In this document: positions 1 to 9,330 of the stretch, in pieces
Numbering within the stretch: position 1 is the first letter of the stretch
How the letters are laid out: every line of letters begins with the position of its first letter
Source of the DNA: Oscillospiraceae bacterium
GTDB lineage: Bacteria > Bacillota > Clostridia > Oscillospirales > Oscillospiraceae
Direction: 5' to 3'
Length of the DNA: 64,000 nt
Assembly (NCBI GenBank): GCA_017434755.1
Contig: JAFRER010000014.1
Span: forward strand, 1-64,000
Program-made: the position numbers and the translations under genes
The notes under the pieces: model-generated
Told to the model about the DNA's origin: nothing
The model's database searches: none
What the model saw: only the letters and a program-made list of their open reading frames with translations

Positions 1-2952
1 GGCCAGCTGACGATGACGAATGCCGAGGTAGCGATCACGATCAAGGCGGCTGATGACAGCAAGACCTACGACGGAAGCGCACTGACGAACAGCACCGTGA
101 CCGTAACGAGCGGCAGCCTGCTCACGGGCGACGAGCTTGTAGCGGAAGCGACGGGCAGCGTGACGAATGTGTCTGATACGGCTGACGGCAACAACCCGAT
201 CAAGACGGGCTACAAGATCGTGCACGGCACAGAAGATGTGACTGAGAACTACCAGATCACGACGGCAGCGGGCAAGCTGACGATCACGGCGAAACCTGTG
301 ACGGTGACGGCACAGAGCCATGCATTCACATACAATGGCGAGGCTCAGAGCTGGGACAAGTATGATGTGGACGGCCTTGTCGGCAGCGACAAGATTAGCG
401 CGGTCGTGACGGGCAGCATCACGTTCCCGAGAGAGAGCCCTGTAACGAACGTACTTACGAGCTATGAGTTCACGACCGGAACGCCGGGCAACTACAGCGT
501 AACGACAGAGAACGGCCAGCTGACGATGACGAACGCATCTGCAAAGATCACGATCACGGCGGCGAGCAAGACATGGCCGTACGACGGCGAGGCTCACAGC
601 GATACATCCGTGACGGTGACAAGCGGCACGCTGTTCACAGGCGACTCACTGGTAGCAGAAGCGACGGGCAGCGTGACGAACGTGTCTGATACGGCTGACG
701 GCAACAACCCGATCAAGGCTGGCTACAAGATCATGCACGGCACAGAAGATGTGACCGCGAACTACCAGATCACGACTGAAGCGGGTAAGCTGACGATCAC
801 GCCGGTCGATATCACGATCACGATGGCGGACCGCACGCTGAAGTACAACGGACAGGACCAGTACGGCTGGGCACGCTCGGATGCCGGTCAGGAGACCGTG
901 ACAGGCCTTGTGAACAACGAGACCGTTACGATCACCTACACGCCTTCGAAGGGCAAAACAGTCAACACGTATGACAACGGCGCATACGACACCGCCACCC
1001 TCGTCATCAAGGACGGCTCGAAAGTTGTTACCGGCAACTACAATCTCAAGAGCGCAACGCCGGGCAAGCTGACGATCGAAATAGACTCGACGAAGGAACT
1101 GAAGGTCGAATCAGCCAGTAAGGATTGGGATTACGACACGGCGGTGCACACCTACAAAGTGTACACGGTCATGTACGGTGATGAGAAAATCACCGGCACG
1201 GAAGGCCAGACGGAATTCACACTGAGCACCGGCGACAAGCTGACGGTCACACCGACCGAAAAGGGCGCGAACGGCGTGAAGAACGTGAGCGACAGCGGAG
1301 CGAACAGCTTCACCTGGACTGTAGAGAATGAAAACTGCTACAAGAAGGGGACCGACTCAGTCGGCACGCTGACGATCAATCCGATCGACATCACGATCGC
1401 GATGGCTGACCGCGAACTTCCGTACAACGGCGAGACGCAGTACGGCTGGGCACGCACGGATGACGGCAAGGAGACCGTATCGGGGCTTGTGAACAACGAG
1501 ACCGTGACGATCACCTACACACCGTCGAGCGGCGATATAGTCGATACGTATGAAAACGGCGTATATGACGAGACCAGCCTCACTATCATGGACGGCTCGA
1601 CCGATGTGACCGAGAACTACAATCTCACGAGCACGACGGCAGGCAAGCTGACGATCACCAAAGTCAAGGTAACGATCAGGATCGTAGGTAATCATGACAC
1701 GAAGCCCTACAACGGCACCGAGAGGTCCGCAGAAGGCTATACCGTCACCATTCCGGCCGACGCGAAAATCACGAAGGCAGATCTCTTCCGGATCATCGGT
1801 AAGGATGAGCATGACAACCCGATAACGGTAGCTGTCGACAAGGACAACAGCTGCAAAGTAAGCAGAATTGATGTTGGCACTTCCTGGATGGGCCTCAGTG
1901 CAGAGAAGTTCGGCTGCATAGACGCCATCAAGCAGAATTACGATGTGACCTTTGAGGTAGAAAACGGCTATATCACCGTCACGCCCATCGGAAACATTAT
2001 CGTCAAGGTGGGCGGCGTCAGCGCGACAAAGACCTACAACGCGCAGCAGCAGAATGTGACCGGTATCACGGTCGATGTCGAAAATGCTCCGAATGCGGAG
2101 ATCAGACAGACGATCATGAATCAGGTCGGTCTCAAGGATGCCTATAAGGATAAGGATAAGGCTGAGGGCACACATGTCGGCACCTACCAGATGGGTCTCA
2201 GGAAAGAGTACTTCAAGGGCGCGGCTTATCCCGGCTACACAGTGGTTCTTGATTTCGTCGGAGACGGTTCTCTCACGATCACGCCCGCAGAGGTCACTGT
2301 AACGGCACAGGATGCTTCTATTGAACAGGGCGAAGACGATCCCGTGTTCATCGCGACGGTCACCGGCGTTATCGCTCCCGATTCCGTGGATCTTATCCAG
2401 TACACCATCACACGTGAGGATGGCGACAAAGCCGGCACCTATGACATCACTCCTTCCGGAGCGGAGTATCAGGGCCCGGACGGCCACGGCGACTACAAGG
2501 TCATCTATGTTCCCGCAGTTCTCACCATCACGGCTCCTGCGGCTCCGATCGAGATCGATGAGCCTGAGCCGCCTCTCACAAAGGCACCGCCTGTATGGGC
2601 GCTGCTCAACCTGATCGCAGGTATCATCACCGTGATCACCGGCGCTCTGATGGGCATCAGCCTCATCAAGAAGCCGAACGAGGATGAGAGCGAAGAAGCG
2701 GCAGCAGTCCGGGCGGCAGCCGGAACCGAGGAAGAGGATAAGAAGCGCAAGAAGTCCAAGCTCCTGGGCATCATCCCGGCAGCGGCGGCAGTCATCACCT
2801 TCCTCCTCACCGAGGATATGAGCGCTCAGATGGTCCTCGTTGACAAGTGGACGATCCTCATGGCGATCTACCTTGTTGCAGGCGGCGCACTCGCGTACTT
2901 CACCCGCAACAAGAAGGACGACAAAAAGGAAGAGGAGAAGACCCAGGGCTGA
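1..2952 (+). CDS. MBG-repeat surface protein, 5' end outside window
   Basis: The frame is open from base 1, and the first residues (GQLTMTN) match an internal repeat boundary near base 514, so the true start lies upstream. About 840 residues are tandem beta-sandwich repeats of the MBG/YDG type seen in large bacterial adhesins. Each starts near a YNG or YDG motif and ends in GKLTIT or similar. Two repeat flavours recur, one with VSDTADGNNPIK and one with YGWAR and GLVNNETVTITYTPS. The tail has a Pro-rich linker, a hydrophobic segment at about 2587-2670, a charged stretch, and two more hydrophobic segments (2761-2810, 2848-2905) before a KKDDKKEEE end. There is no LPXTG motif, so membrane anchoring rather than sortase attachment is inferred. 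Function is likely adhesion or surface display; the ligand is unknown. Confidence 0.85.
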   Translation, partial: GQLTMTNAEVAITIKAADDSKTYDGSALTNSTVTVTSGSLLTGDELVAEATGSVTNVSDTADGNNPIKTGYKIVHGTEDVTENYQITTAAGKLTITAKPVTVTAQSHAFTYNGEAQSWDKYDVDGLVGSDKISAVVTGSITFPRESPVTNVLTSYEFTTGTPGNYSVTTENGQLTMTNASAKITITAASKTWPYDGEAHSDTSVTVTSGTLFTGDSLVAEATGSVTNVSDTADGNNPIKAGYKIMHGTEDVTANYQITTEAGKLTITPVDITITMADRTLKYNGQDQYGWARSDAGQETVTGLVNNETVTITYTPSKGKTVNTYDNGAYDTATLVIKDGSKVVTGNYNLKSATPGKLTIEIDSTKELKVESASKDWDYDTAVHTYKVYTVMYGDEKITGTEGQTEFTLSTGDKLTVTPTEKGANGVKNVSDSGANSFTWTVENENCYKKGTDSVGTLTINPIDITIAMADRELPYNGETQYGWARTDDGKETVSGLVNNETVTITYTPSSGDIVDTYENGVYDETSLTIMDGSTDVTENYNLTSTTAGKLTITKVKVTIRIVGNHDTKPYNGTERSAEGYTVTIPADAKITKADLFRIIGKDEHDNPITVAVDKDNSCKVSRIDVGTSWMGLSAEKFGCIDAIKQNYDVTFEVENGYITVTPIGNIIVKVGGVSATKTYNAQQQNVTGITVDVENAPNAEIRQTIMNQVGLKDAYKDKDKAEGTHVGTYQMGLRKEYFKGAAYPGYTVVLDFVGDGSLTITPAEVTVTAQDASIEQGEDDPVFIATVTGVIAPDSVDLIQYTITREDGDKAGTYDITPSGAEYQGPDGHGDYKVIYVPAVLTITAPAAPIEIDEPEPPLTKAPPVWALLNLIAGIITVITGALMGISLIKKPNEDESEEAAAVRAAAGTEEEDKKRKKSKLLGIIPAAAAVITFLLTEDMSAQMVLVDKWTILMAIYLVAGGALAYFTRNKKDDKKEEEKTQG

Positions 2953-2998
2953 TAACAGCTGACGGATCCGACTGATTCCGAAAACAGCATTAGAACCG

Positions 2999-3034
2999 CA
3001 CGGCGGCAGGATAAAACCTGCCGCCGTGTTTTAT
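2999..3034 (+). terminator. Rho-independent terminator of the MBG-repeat gene
   Basis: A 12-bp GC-rich stem (CACGGCGGCAGG paired with CCTGCCGCCGTG) is followed by TTTTAT, 46 bases after the stop codon. Confidence 0.9.
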
Positions 3035-3070
3035 CTCTATTGATGAACATGTGCCTATGCCGAGCTATAG

Positions 3071-3109
3071 AAACAAAAAGAAGCCGCAGACCGTATCAGG
3101 TCTGCGGCT
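3071..3109 (-). terminator. Terminator of the hybrid kinase gene (minus strand)
   Basis: The 11-bp stem AGCCGCAGACC/GGTCTGCGGCT is followed on the minus strand by a T-rich run (read as A-rich at 3071-3080 on plus). It lies 73 bases past the stop of the convergent kinase gene. Confidence 0.85.
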
Positions 3110-3181
3110 GTACTGTATACACCTCATCAGTCAGCCTTGCGGCTGACAGCTTCACCTCAAGGAGAAGCCTTTAATTTTACT

Positions 3182-6100
3182 TTACGGCTTTATCAGGCCC
3201 TCCAGAGTGTCATAAAGGGCATCGGGCTGGACGGGCTTGGAAAGGTGCGCGTTGAGACCTGCCTGCAGGGAGCGCTGCACGTCCTCGTCGAAGGCGTTGG
3301 CCGTAAGAGCGATGATCGGGATGACCTTTGCATCCGGTCTGTCGAGAGCGCGGATGCGGCGCGTGGCCTCGAGACCGTCCATCTCCGGCATGCGCATATC
3401 CATGAGGATGGCGTCGTAGGTGCCGGCAGGACTTGCTTCGAACATCTCCAGCGCGATGCGGCCGTTTTCCGCCAGGTCGACCTCCATCTCCCGCATCTGC
3501 AGCACCATCGTCATGATCTCCGCGTTCACCTGCATGTCCTCGGCCAGAAGGATCCTGCGTCCTTTCAGATCGGCTTTCACGGCGTTCTGCCCGATCAGCA
3601 GGTTCTTCCGCCAGAGGACGGACTTGAACTCCTCGATAACGGCCGCGGCGAACAGCGGCTTGGCAAGGAAACTGTCGACTCCGGCCTGCACCGCCTCTTC
3701 AAGGATATCGTCCCAGTTGTAGGCGGTGAGGATGACGATGGCGGACTCGTCTCCCGTGACCTCGCGGATGCGGCGCGTGGTCTCCACGCCGTCCATATCC
3801 GGCATCTTCCAGTCCACGAGAATCAGGTTATAGGGCGCCCGCCGCGCGTGGTGGAGCTTGACCATCTCGACAGCCTCCGCGCCGGAGAGGCAGATCTCGG
3901 AGCCGATGCCGGCCTTTTCGAGAACCAGCTGCGCGTGCTCGCAGGCTACGGGATCGTCGTCAATGATCAGAACGCTCATATCCTCCGGACGGACATTCAG
4001 CGGGCCCTGCTCGGCACCCTCATGCGCCGCGTCGGAGAGCGTGACGGTCACGGTGAAGGTGGTGCCTTCGCCCTTGACGCTCTGCACCTGAATGTTGCCG
4101 TTCATCATCTCCACGATGCTCTTCGTGATCGCAAGGCCGAGACCCGAGCTTCCGTACTTGTTGGTGGCGGAGGAGTCCTCCTGGGCGAAGGTATCGAAGA
4201 TATGGGGAAGGAACTCCCTGCTCATGCCGATTCCCGTGTCGGATATGGTGAACTCAAGCGTGGACCTGCCGTCGAACTGGGCCTTACGCTCGACGATCAT
4301 TTCCACCTTTCCGCCTGCCGGGGTGAACTTCACGGCGTTGCCGAGGATGTTGATCAGAACCTGGCGCAGCTTCACGTTGTCGCCGATATAGTAATCGTCC
4401 ACATGGCCGTTTATATGGCACTGGTAATCCAGACCCTTGCCGCTGCACTGGGCCGAGAACATCGTATTGATGGCCTCGAGCAGCTTGGCGAAGGAGAATT
4501 CCTCGTTCCGAAGCACCAGCCTGCCGGATTCGATACGGGACATATCCAGGATCTCATTGATCAGATTGAGCAGATGCTCTGCCGAGGAGCCGATCTTTTC
4601 AAGATACTCCCGGGTCTTCGGCGGGGTATCCGGGTCTTTGAGGGCAATGCTGTCCAGGCCTATGATGGCGTTCATCGGCGTGCGGATCTCATGGGACATA
4701 TTGGAAAGGAAGGATGTCTTGGCGCGGTTTGCCTGTTCCGCCGTCTCCAGCGCGTCGCTGAGGGCCTGCTTCTGTTCGAGCGACTCGCGGGTCTCCTCAT
4801 CCACGTCGACGAAGCAGGCGCCGACGGTATGGACCAGATGGTCCTCGCGCTCCTCCGGATGGCGGACGCCGGCAAATTTGACGATCTCCCAGGACTCTTT
4901 GCCGTCCACGTTTATCATATAGCGGTAAGAGATCACCAGATGGTCCTTCAGACCCTCACGGATGCTGTCGGGCCGGATGAAGCGCAGGAATTCCTCACGG
5001 AAGGGCTCCGTCACATAGGTGTTGCAGTAGGCCGTGACCGCCTCGAGATAGGGGAAGCGCTCGCCGGCCGCAAAGCCGTGCAGGTCGCTCCTTGCCTGAT
5101 AGCAGATGCCGGCGTTGTTATCCAGTTCAATATAATACACGCTCCGGTAGTCGGAGGACAGGGCGTTGATCATCCGGTCCTTCTGCCGGCTCTGTTCCCT
5201 CTGGGCAAGCAGCTCGTCCTGCAGGGCAAGGCGCTGCTCCATTTCCTCCTGCTTCACGCGGTGTTCGGCATCCGCCTTTTCCTTATCCAGCAGGATCCGG
5301 GCATTTTTCCGGTTCTGGTACAGAATGTACAGAAATATGCCGATCAGGACGGCCACAGTCAGAAGAGACTGCAGGACGCTTATCGTGAGGATGCGGTTCG
5401 AGACGGAGCTTATGCTCTCGCTGATCACGCTCTCTCGGATCAGGTAGGTCAGGAGCCAGTCGGTCCCCTTGACCGGGACATAGCTGATGGTCTCCTTGAT
5501 GTCGTTGTATGTGAAGGAGGCCACGCCGCGGCGTCCCTCCGCGAAATCCTCCGCGACCTTCTCATAGGAATAGCCCCGGTCAAAGCGCACGCCGGAGAGG
5601 GCATCCAGCAGATTGCTCTCCGCCGCTGCTCCGCCGAGCACCTTGTCGCTCAGCGGGACGCCCTCCGCTGTATAAATGTTGCTGAAGGTCGCCTCCGAGC
5701 TCTGCTGATCCATGGACACGCTCGAGAGCATCTCATCCATGTCGATCGCCATGAAGACGACGCGCAGCGTCTTCCCCTGGAAGGGGAGGTCCACAGGCAC
5801 CGCGATGATGACCTGGGGCTTCTCGCCGCCGTGACCGAACACGGAGATATCCGGCTCGGAGAGGGTCTTATAGTCGAAGGCGTATTCGTCTATGTTGTCC
5901 TCTGTTCCCATGGAGGTGTAGATCAGGCCCCCGGTATCGACGAAGGCGAACTTGTCCAGCTTGAAAAGCTGCTTCATCCGCTTCTGATAGGCCTCCAGAT
6001 GCGCCTTGTCGCTCAGGTCCTCCTCGCTCATCAGATCGATGGCCGTGCGGATGACGTCGATCTTGTCCTGCAGGCTGTTTTCAACCACCTGCTCGCGGCG

Positions 6101-6268
6101 TCCGGCCAGCTCGTCCAGGTACAGCAGGCTGACGGTGCGGACGGCGGTATCGGTTCCGTTCCGCGTGCTCGCTCCCATCCAGATCGTTCCGGCTATGAGG
6201 ATGACCGCAAGGATGACGCCCCCGATGATGGTGATGATCCTTGTGCGGCTGTTTCTTGTATTATCCAT
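3182..6268 (-). CDS. Membrane hybrid sensor histidine kinase with two receiver domains
   Basis: 1028 residues. A membrane segment at about 11-33 precedes an extracytoplasmic Cache-like sensor (about 35-290) and a second membrane segment (296-317). A coiled coil (325-370), a PAS-like region (370-490) and HisKA follow; the phospho-accepting His is about H526 in NMSHEIRTPMN. The HATPase domain has the G1/G2 boxes DTGIGM and GSSGLGLAI. Two REC domains follow, with phospho-Asp at about D819 (LVDWKMP) and D957 (LMDMRMP). It should autophosphorylate on a ligand signal and relay through its receivers. No HTH output exists in the protein; a free Hpt protein at 19070 is a possible relay partner (inference). 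It is divergent from the permease-kinase gene at 6476. The sensed ligand cannot be told. Confidence 0.93.
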   Translation of the reverse strand: MDNTRNSRTRIITIIGGVILAVILIAGTIWMGASTRNGTDTAVRTVSLLYLDELAGRREQVVENSLQDKIDVIRTAIDLMSEEDLSDKAHLEAYQKRMKQLFKLDKFAFVDTGGLIYTSMGTEDNIDEYAFDYKTLSEPDISVFGHGGEKPQVIIAVPVDLPFQGKTLRVVFMAIDMDEMLSSVSMDQQSSEATFSNIYTAEGVPLSDKVLGGAAAESNLLDALSGVRFDRGYSYEKVAEDFAEGRRGVASFTYNDIKETISYVPVKGTDWLLTYLIRESVISESISSVSNRILTISVLQSLLTVAVLIGIFLYILYQNRKNARILLDKEKADAEHRVKQEEMEQRLALQDELLAQREQSRQKDRMINALSSDYRSVYYIELDNNAGICYQARSDLHGFAAGERFPYLEAVTAYCNTYVTEPFREEFLRFIRPDSIREGLKDHLVISYRYMINVDGKESWEIVKFAGVRHPEEREDHLVHTVGACFVDVDEETRESLEQKQALSDALETAEQANRAKTSFLSNMSHEIRTPMNAIIGLDSIALKDPDTPPKTREYLEKIGSSAEHLLNLINEILDMSRIESGRLVLRNEEFSFAKLLEAINTMFSAQCSGKGLDYQCHINGHVDDYYIGDNVKLRQVLINILGNAVKFTPAGGKVEMIVERKAQFDGRSTLEFTISDTGIGMSREFLPHIFDTFAQEDSSATNKYGSSGLGLAITKSIVEMMNGNIQVQSVKGEGTTFTVTVTLSDAAHEGAEQGPLNVRPEDMSVLIIDDDPVACEHAQLVLEKAGIGSEICLSGAEAVEMVKLHHARRAPYNLILVDWKMPDMDGVETTRRIREVTGDESAIVILTAYNWDDILEEAVQAGVDSFLAKPLFAAAVIEEFKSVLWRKNLLIGQNAVKADLKGRRILLAEDMQVNAEIMTMVLQMREMEVDLAENGRIALEMFEASPAGTYDAILMDMRMPEMDGLEATRRIRALDRPDAKVIPIIALTANAFDEDVQRSLQAGLNAHLSKPVQPDALYDTLEGLIKP

Positions 6269-6310
6269 ATCCGTGCCTCCCGGTTTTCTCCGGCATGCCT
6301 TCTTATTTAA

Positions 6311-6327
6311 ATACTAAATTACAGTAT
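6311..6327. promoter_or_regulatory. AT-rich inverted repeat near the start of the hybrid kinase gene
   Basis: ATACT and AGTAT lie 7 bases apart (ATACTAAATTACAGTAT), 43 bases upstream of the minus-strand kinase start. Read on minus it contains TATACT, a plausible -10 box. It resembles the longer repeat at 6423-6448 on the other side of the divergent region. Confidence 0.4.
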
Positions 6328-6422
6328 AACACATGGAAGAACATGATTACAATCGCGGCCGGGAAATCCGGCGATCTTTTGCGGATCGGGCATGCCGGGT
6401 ATTGACCGGGGGCGGCAAAGCC

Positions 6423-6448
6423 TTTATACTAAATAGTTATAGTATAAA
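6423..6448. promoter_or_regulatory. Perfect 9-bp inverted repeat upstream of the permease-kinase gene
   Basis: TTTATACTA and TAGTATAAA are exact reverse complements separated by 8 bases and end 27 bases before the ATG at 6476. It could be an operator, or may hold the -10 element (TATACT or TAGTAT). It shares the TACT...AGTA core with the element at 6311-6327, which suggests joint control of both kinases (inference). Confidence 0.5.
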
Positions 6449-6475
6449 GTTTTTCCGGAAAGAGAGGCGAAACAG

Positions 6476-9259
6476 ATGGATGAGCGCGGCGGAGCAAAGC
6501 CCCTTGACAGATATCTCTCCACGATCGACGTGTGGGCGATGGCATTCGGCTGTATGATCGGCTGGGGCGCTTTCGTCATGCCCGGAACGACCTTTCTTCC
6601 GATAGCGGGTCCCGCGGGAACGGTCCTTGCGCTCCTGATCGGGCTCGTCGTGATGCTTGTGATCGGATACAGCGTTTCCTATCTGATGGCGCGCTCTCCG
6701 CGCACGGGCGGCCTGTATTCCTATACCAAGGAGGCCTTCGGACGCGACCACGCCTTCCTGTGCTCCTGGTTCCTCTGTCTTTCCTATCTGACGGTGGTGT
6801 TCCTCAACGGCACGGCCATCTTCCTGATCATCCGCACCATGCTGGGCAGTGCGGCCCACAGCGGCTGGCATTACACGGTTGCCGGGAACAATGTGTATCT
6901 CCGGGAGGTCGCCCTCTCCGTGATCGCCCTTGCAGGCGTGGGACTGCTGTTCATCGTGGCAAAGCCCATCCTGCAGCGGCTCCATACGGTCCTGGCCATC
7001 GTTCTGCTGGCCGGAGCCGTCGTGACGACGGCGTGCTGCCTGCCGCATCTTGACATGCGCGAGGCCTTTACTTCCTTCGGATATCAGGGGATCGGGCGCG
7101 GCTATGCCGTTTTCAGCCTTATAATCCTTGCGCCGTGGGCCTTCGTCGGCTTTGAGATCACTTCCTTTGACACGGCGCATTTCAAGTTCCCGGTAAAAAA
7201 GTCAAGATGGATCCTGCTCGTCGCGATCCTGCTCGCGGGGCTGGTGTATATTTCGATGGCGCTCGTCAGCGTATCCTCCGTGCCGGACGGCTACGGCTCC
7301 TGGGCGGCCTATATGGCGGATCTCGACAATCTCAGCGGCCTTGCCTCCGTTCCGACCTTCCATGCGGCCCGGTCGATCATGGGCCCTGCGGGCGTTTATG
7401 TGCTGGCGTTCACGGCACTCGCGGCCATCCTCACGGGCATCATCGGCGCCTACCGCGCTACGGTGAGAGTCCTTTCGACCATGGCCGAGGACAAGATCCT
7501 CTCCGAGCGTTTCTCCCGGACGAGCTACAGCATCCTGTTTATCATGCTTCTGTCGATCGCGGCGTCCCTGCTGGGCAGAAACACCCTCAACTGGTTCGTC
7601 GATCTGACCTCCTTCGGAGCGATCGTCGCCTACGGATACACCTCGGCCGCGGCGTACAAGATCGCCCGCACCGAGGGCAACCGGAAGATCATGGTGACCG
7701 GGCTGCTGGGAACGGCGATTTCCGTGCTGTTTGCCCTTGTTCAGCTCGTGCCGCGGCTTGCCGCGATCGATGCCATGGGCAGCGAGGCCTTCCTGCTCCT
7801 GAGTCTGTGGTGCCTGCTGGGCTTCGTGTTCTACTGGCGCACGGTCAGGCGCAGCGCGCTTGCGGAATTCAGCGGCATATCCACCTCGGGCACCGTGCTC
7901 TTTGCCCTGCTTGTCTACGCCGCGATCCTGTGGCTCGGCAAGCTTCTGGCGGGAAAGGAGAGCACGGAGGCCGTGCGCGCCTCGCTGGCGGGCGGCGGAG
8001 CCCTGGTGCTCCTGATCATCTTCGTGGGCCTTACCGTCATGCTGTATATCCAGAATCTCGTCCGCCAGAAGCACGAGACCACCGAGCGGGAAAAGATACG
8101 CGCCGTGGAGGGCAGCCTCGCCAAGAGCCGGTTTCTTTTCAACATGTCCCATGATATCCGCACGCCGATGAACGCCATCCTCGGCTACACGCATCTGGCG
8201 CTGAAGGAGGATGTTTCCGACACGACGCGAGGCTATCTGGAGAAGATCGATTCCTCCAGCCAGCATCTGCTTGCGCTCATCAACGATATCCTCGAGATGA
8301 GCCGCATCGAGAGCGGGAAGCTGGAACTGGAATATACCCCCGGCGACCTGTGCGCGCTGTTCGACGACATGCACGATCTCTTCGCCGAGCAGATGAACCG
8401 GAAGAAGCTGGTTTTCTCCGTGCATCACACACAGGTGCAGCACCGCTTCGTCTGGTTTGACCGGAAAAACCTCAACCGTGTGCTGCTGAACCTGCTCTCC
8501 AACGCCTATAAGTTCACGCCCGAAGGCGGCGAAATTTCCGCCACCGTATTTGAAACGGGCGCCGAGGAAGGCTACGGTTCCTACGAGATCCGCATCCGGG
8601 ACAGCGGCATCGGCATGTCGAGCGAGTTTGTGGAGAAGATGTTCAACGCCTTCGAGCGGGAGCGCAGCTCCACGGAGAGCGGCATAGAAGGCACAGGTCT
8701 CGGCCTTGCCATCACTAAGAGCATCGTGGATCTGATGGGCGGCACCATAGAGGTGCTCACGTCTCCGGGCAGCGGCACGCAGATCATCGTGCGGCTGAAG
8801 CTGCGCCTGGCCTCCGAAGAGGAACTGCGCAAAGGGGCGCAGACAGAGGAAGCGGCTGCGGACGGCGCGGCGGACTTCACCGGCAGGAAACTGCTGCTGG
8901 CGGAGGACAACATGGTCAACGCAGAGATCGCGAAGATGATCCTCGAGCAGATGGGCTTCACGGTGGACGTGGCGGAGAACGGACAGCTCGCCGTGGACAT
9001 GCTCTCCGCTTCGGAAGCAGGGACCTATGACGCGGTGCTGATGGATATCCAGATGCCCGTAATGGACGGCTATGAGGCCGCACGGGCGATCCGTGCCCTT
9101 GACGACAAGGGGCTTTCAGAGATCCCGATCATCGCCATGACGGCCAACGCCTTTTCCGAGGACATACAGGCCGCTATGGACGCCGGGATGCAGGCGCACA
9201 TAGCCAAACCCGTCGACATCGGCGTTCTGGCGAAAACACTGAAATCGAACCTGAAATAA
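6476..9259 (+). CDS. Amino-acid-permease-like domain fused to hybrid histidine kinase
   Basis: 927 residues. About 1-470 form an APC-superfamily permease-like domain with roughly 12 hydrophobic helices and the early glycine motif GWGAFVMPG. One more helix (about 505-527) leads through a short coil into HisKA (H559 in NMSHDIRTPMN). The HATPase domain has DSGIGM and GTGLGLAI, and a REC domain has phospho-Asp at about D857 (LMDIQMP). The layout suggests a transporter-derived sensor that reports amino acid or amine availability or flux. Whether it still transports is unknown. The RBS is GAGAGGCG and the start is ATG. Kinase and REC halves resemble the neighbour at 3182, so the pair may have arisen by duplication plus domain swap (inference). 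Confidence 0.92.
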   Translation: MDERGGAKPLDRYLSTIDVWAMAFGCMIGWGAFVMPGTTFLPIAGPAGTVLALLIGLVVMLVIGYSVSYLMARSPRTGGLYSYTKEAFGRDHAFLCSWFLCLSYLTVVFLNGTAIFLIIRTMLGSAAHSGWHYTVAGNNVYLREVALSVIALAGVGLLFIVAKPILQRLHTVLAIVLLAGAVVTTACCLPHLDMREAFTSFGYQGIGRGYAVFSLIILAPWAFVGFEITSFDTAHFKFPVKKSRWILLVAILLAGLVYISMALVSVSSVPDGYGSWAAYMADLDNLSGLASVPTFHAARSIMGPAGVYVLAFTALAAILTGIIGAYRATVRVLSTMAEDKILSERFSRTSYSILFIMLLSIAASLLGRNTLNWFVDLTSFGAIVAYGYTSAAAYKIARTEGNRKIMVTGLLGTAISVLFALVQLVPRLAAIDAMGSEAFLLLSLWCLLGFVFYWRTVRRSALAEFSGISTSGTVLFALLVYAAILWLGKLLAGKESTEAVRASLAGGGALVLLIIFVGLTVMLYIQNLVRQKHETTEREKIRAVEGSLAKSRFLFNMSHDIRTPMNAILGYTHLALKEDVSDTTRGYLEKIDSSSQHLLALINDILEMSRIESGKLELEYTPGDLCALFDDMHDLFAEQMNRKKLVFSVHHTQVQHRFVWFDRKNLNRVLLNLLSNAYKFTPEGGEISATVFETGAEEGYGSYEIRIRDSGIGMSSEFVEKMFNAFERERSSTESGIEGTGLGLAITKSIVDLMGGTIEVLTSPGSGTQIIVRLKLRLASEEELRKGAQTEEAAADGAADFTGRKLLLAEDNMVNAEIAKMILEQMGFTVDVAENGQLAVDMLSASEAGTYDAVLMDIQMPVMDGYEAARAIRALDDKGLSEIPIIAMTANAFSEDIQAAMDAGMQAHIAKPVDIGVLAKTLKSNLK

Positions 9260-9330
9260 AGGCGCATGACGCCACAGACATATAGCCCGGACGATCCGGT
9301 CCGGATAAAACACATGGGAGTGATGAGAAA

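Noticed and set aside
1357..2487. Minus-strand open frame of 376 codons under the MBG repeats
   Set aside because: Repetitive low-complexity product, no RBS, antisense to a clear repeat protein.
1..2500. CRISPR-like spaced repeats
   Set aside because: Repeats are in frame, coding, of variable spacing and belong to protein domains.
3137..6310. Plus-strand open frame of 1057 codons antisense to the hybrid kinase, slightly longer than the kinase itself
   Set aside because: The minus-strand product has intact kinase and receiver motifs in order; the plus reading is Leu/His/Arg-rich with no domain and arises from codon bias in GC-rich DNA.
6437..8443. Minus-strand open frames of 247 and 413 codons under the permease-kinase
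   Set aside because: Arg/His/Gly/Gln-rich products typical of antisense shadows; no start signals.
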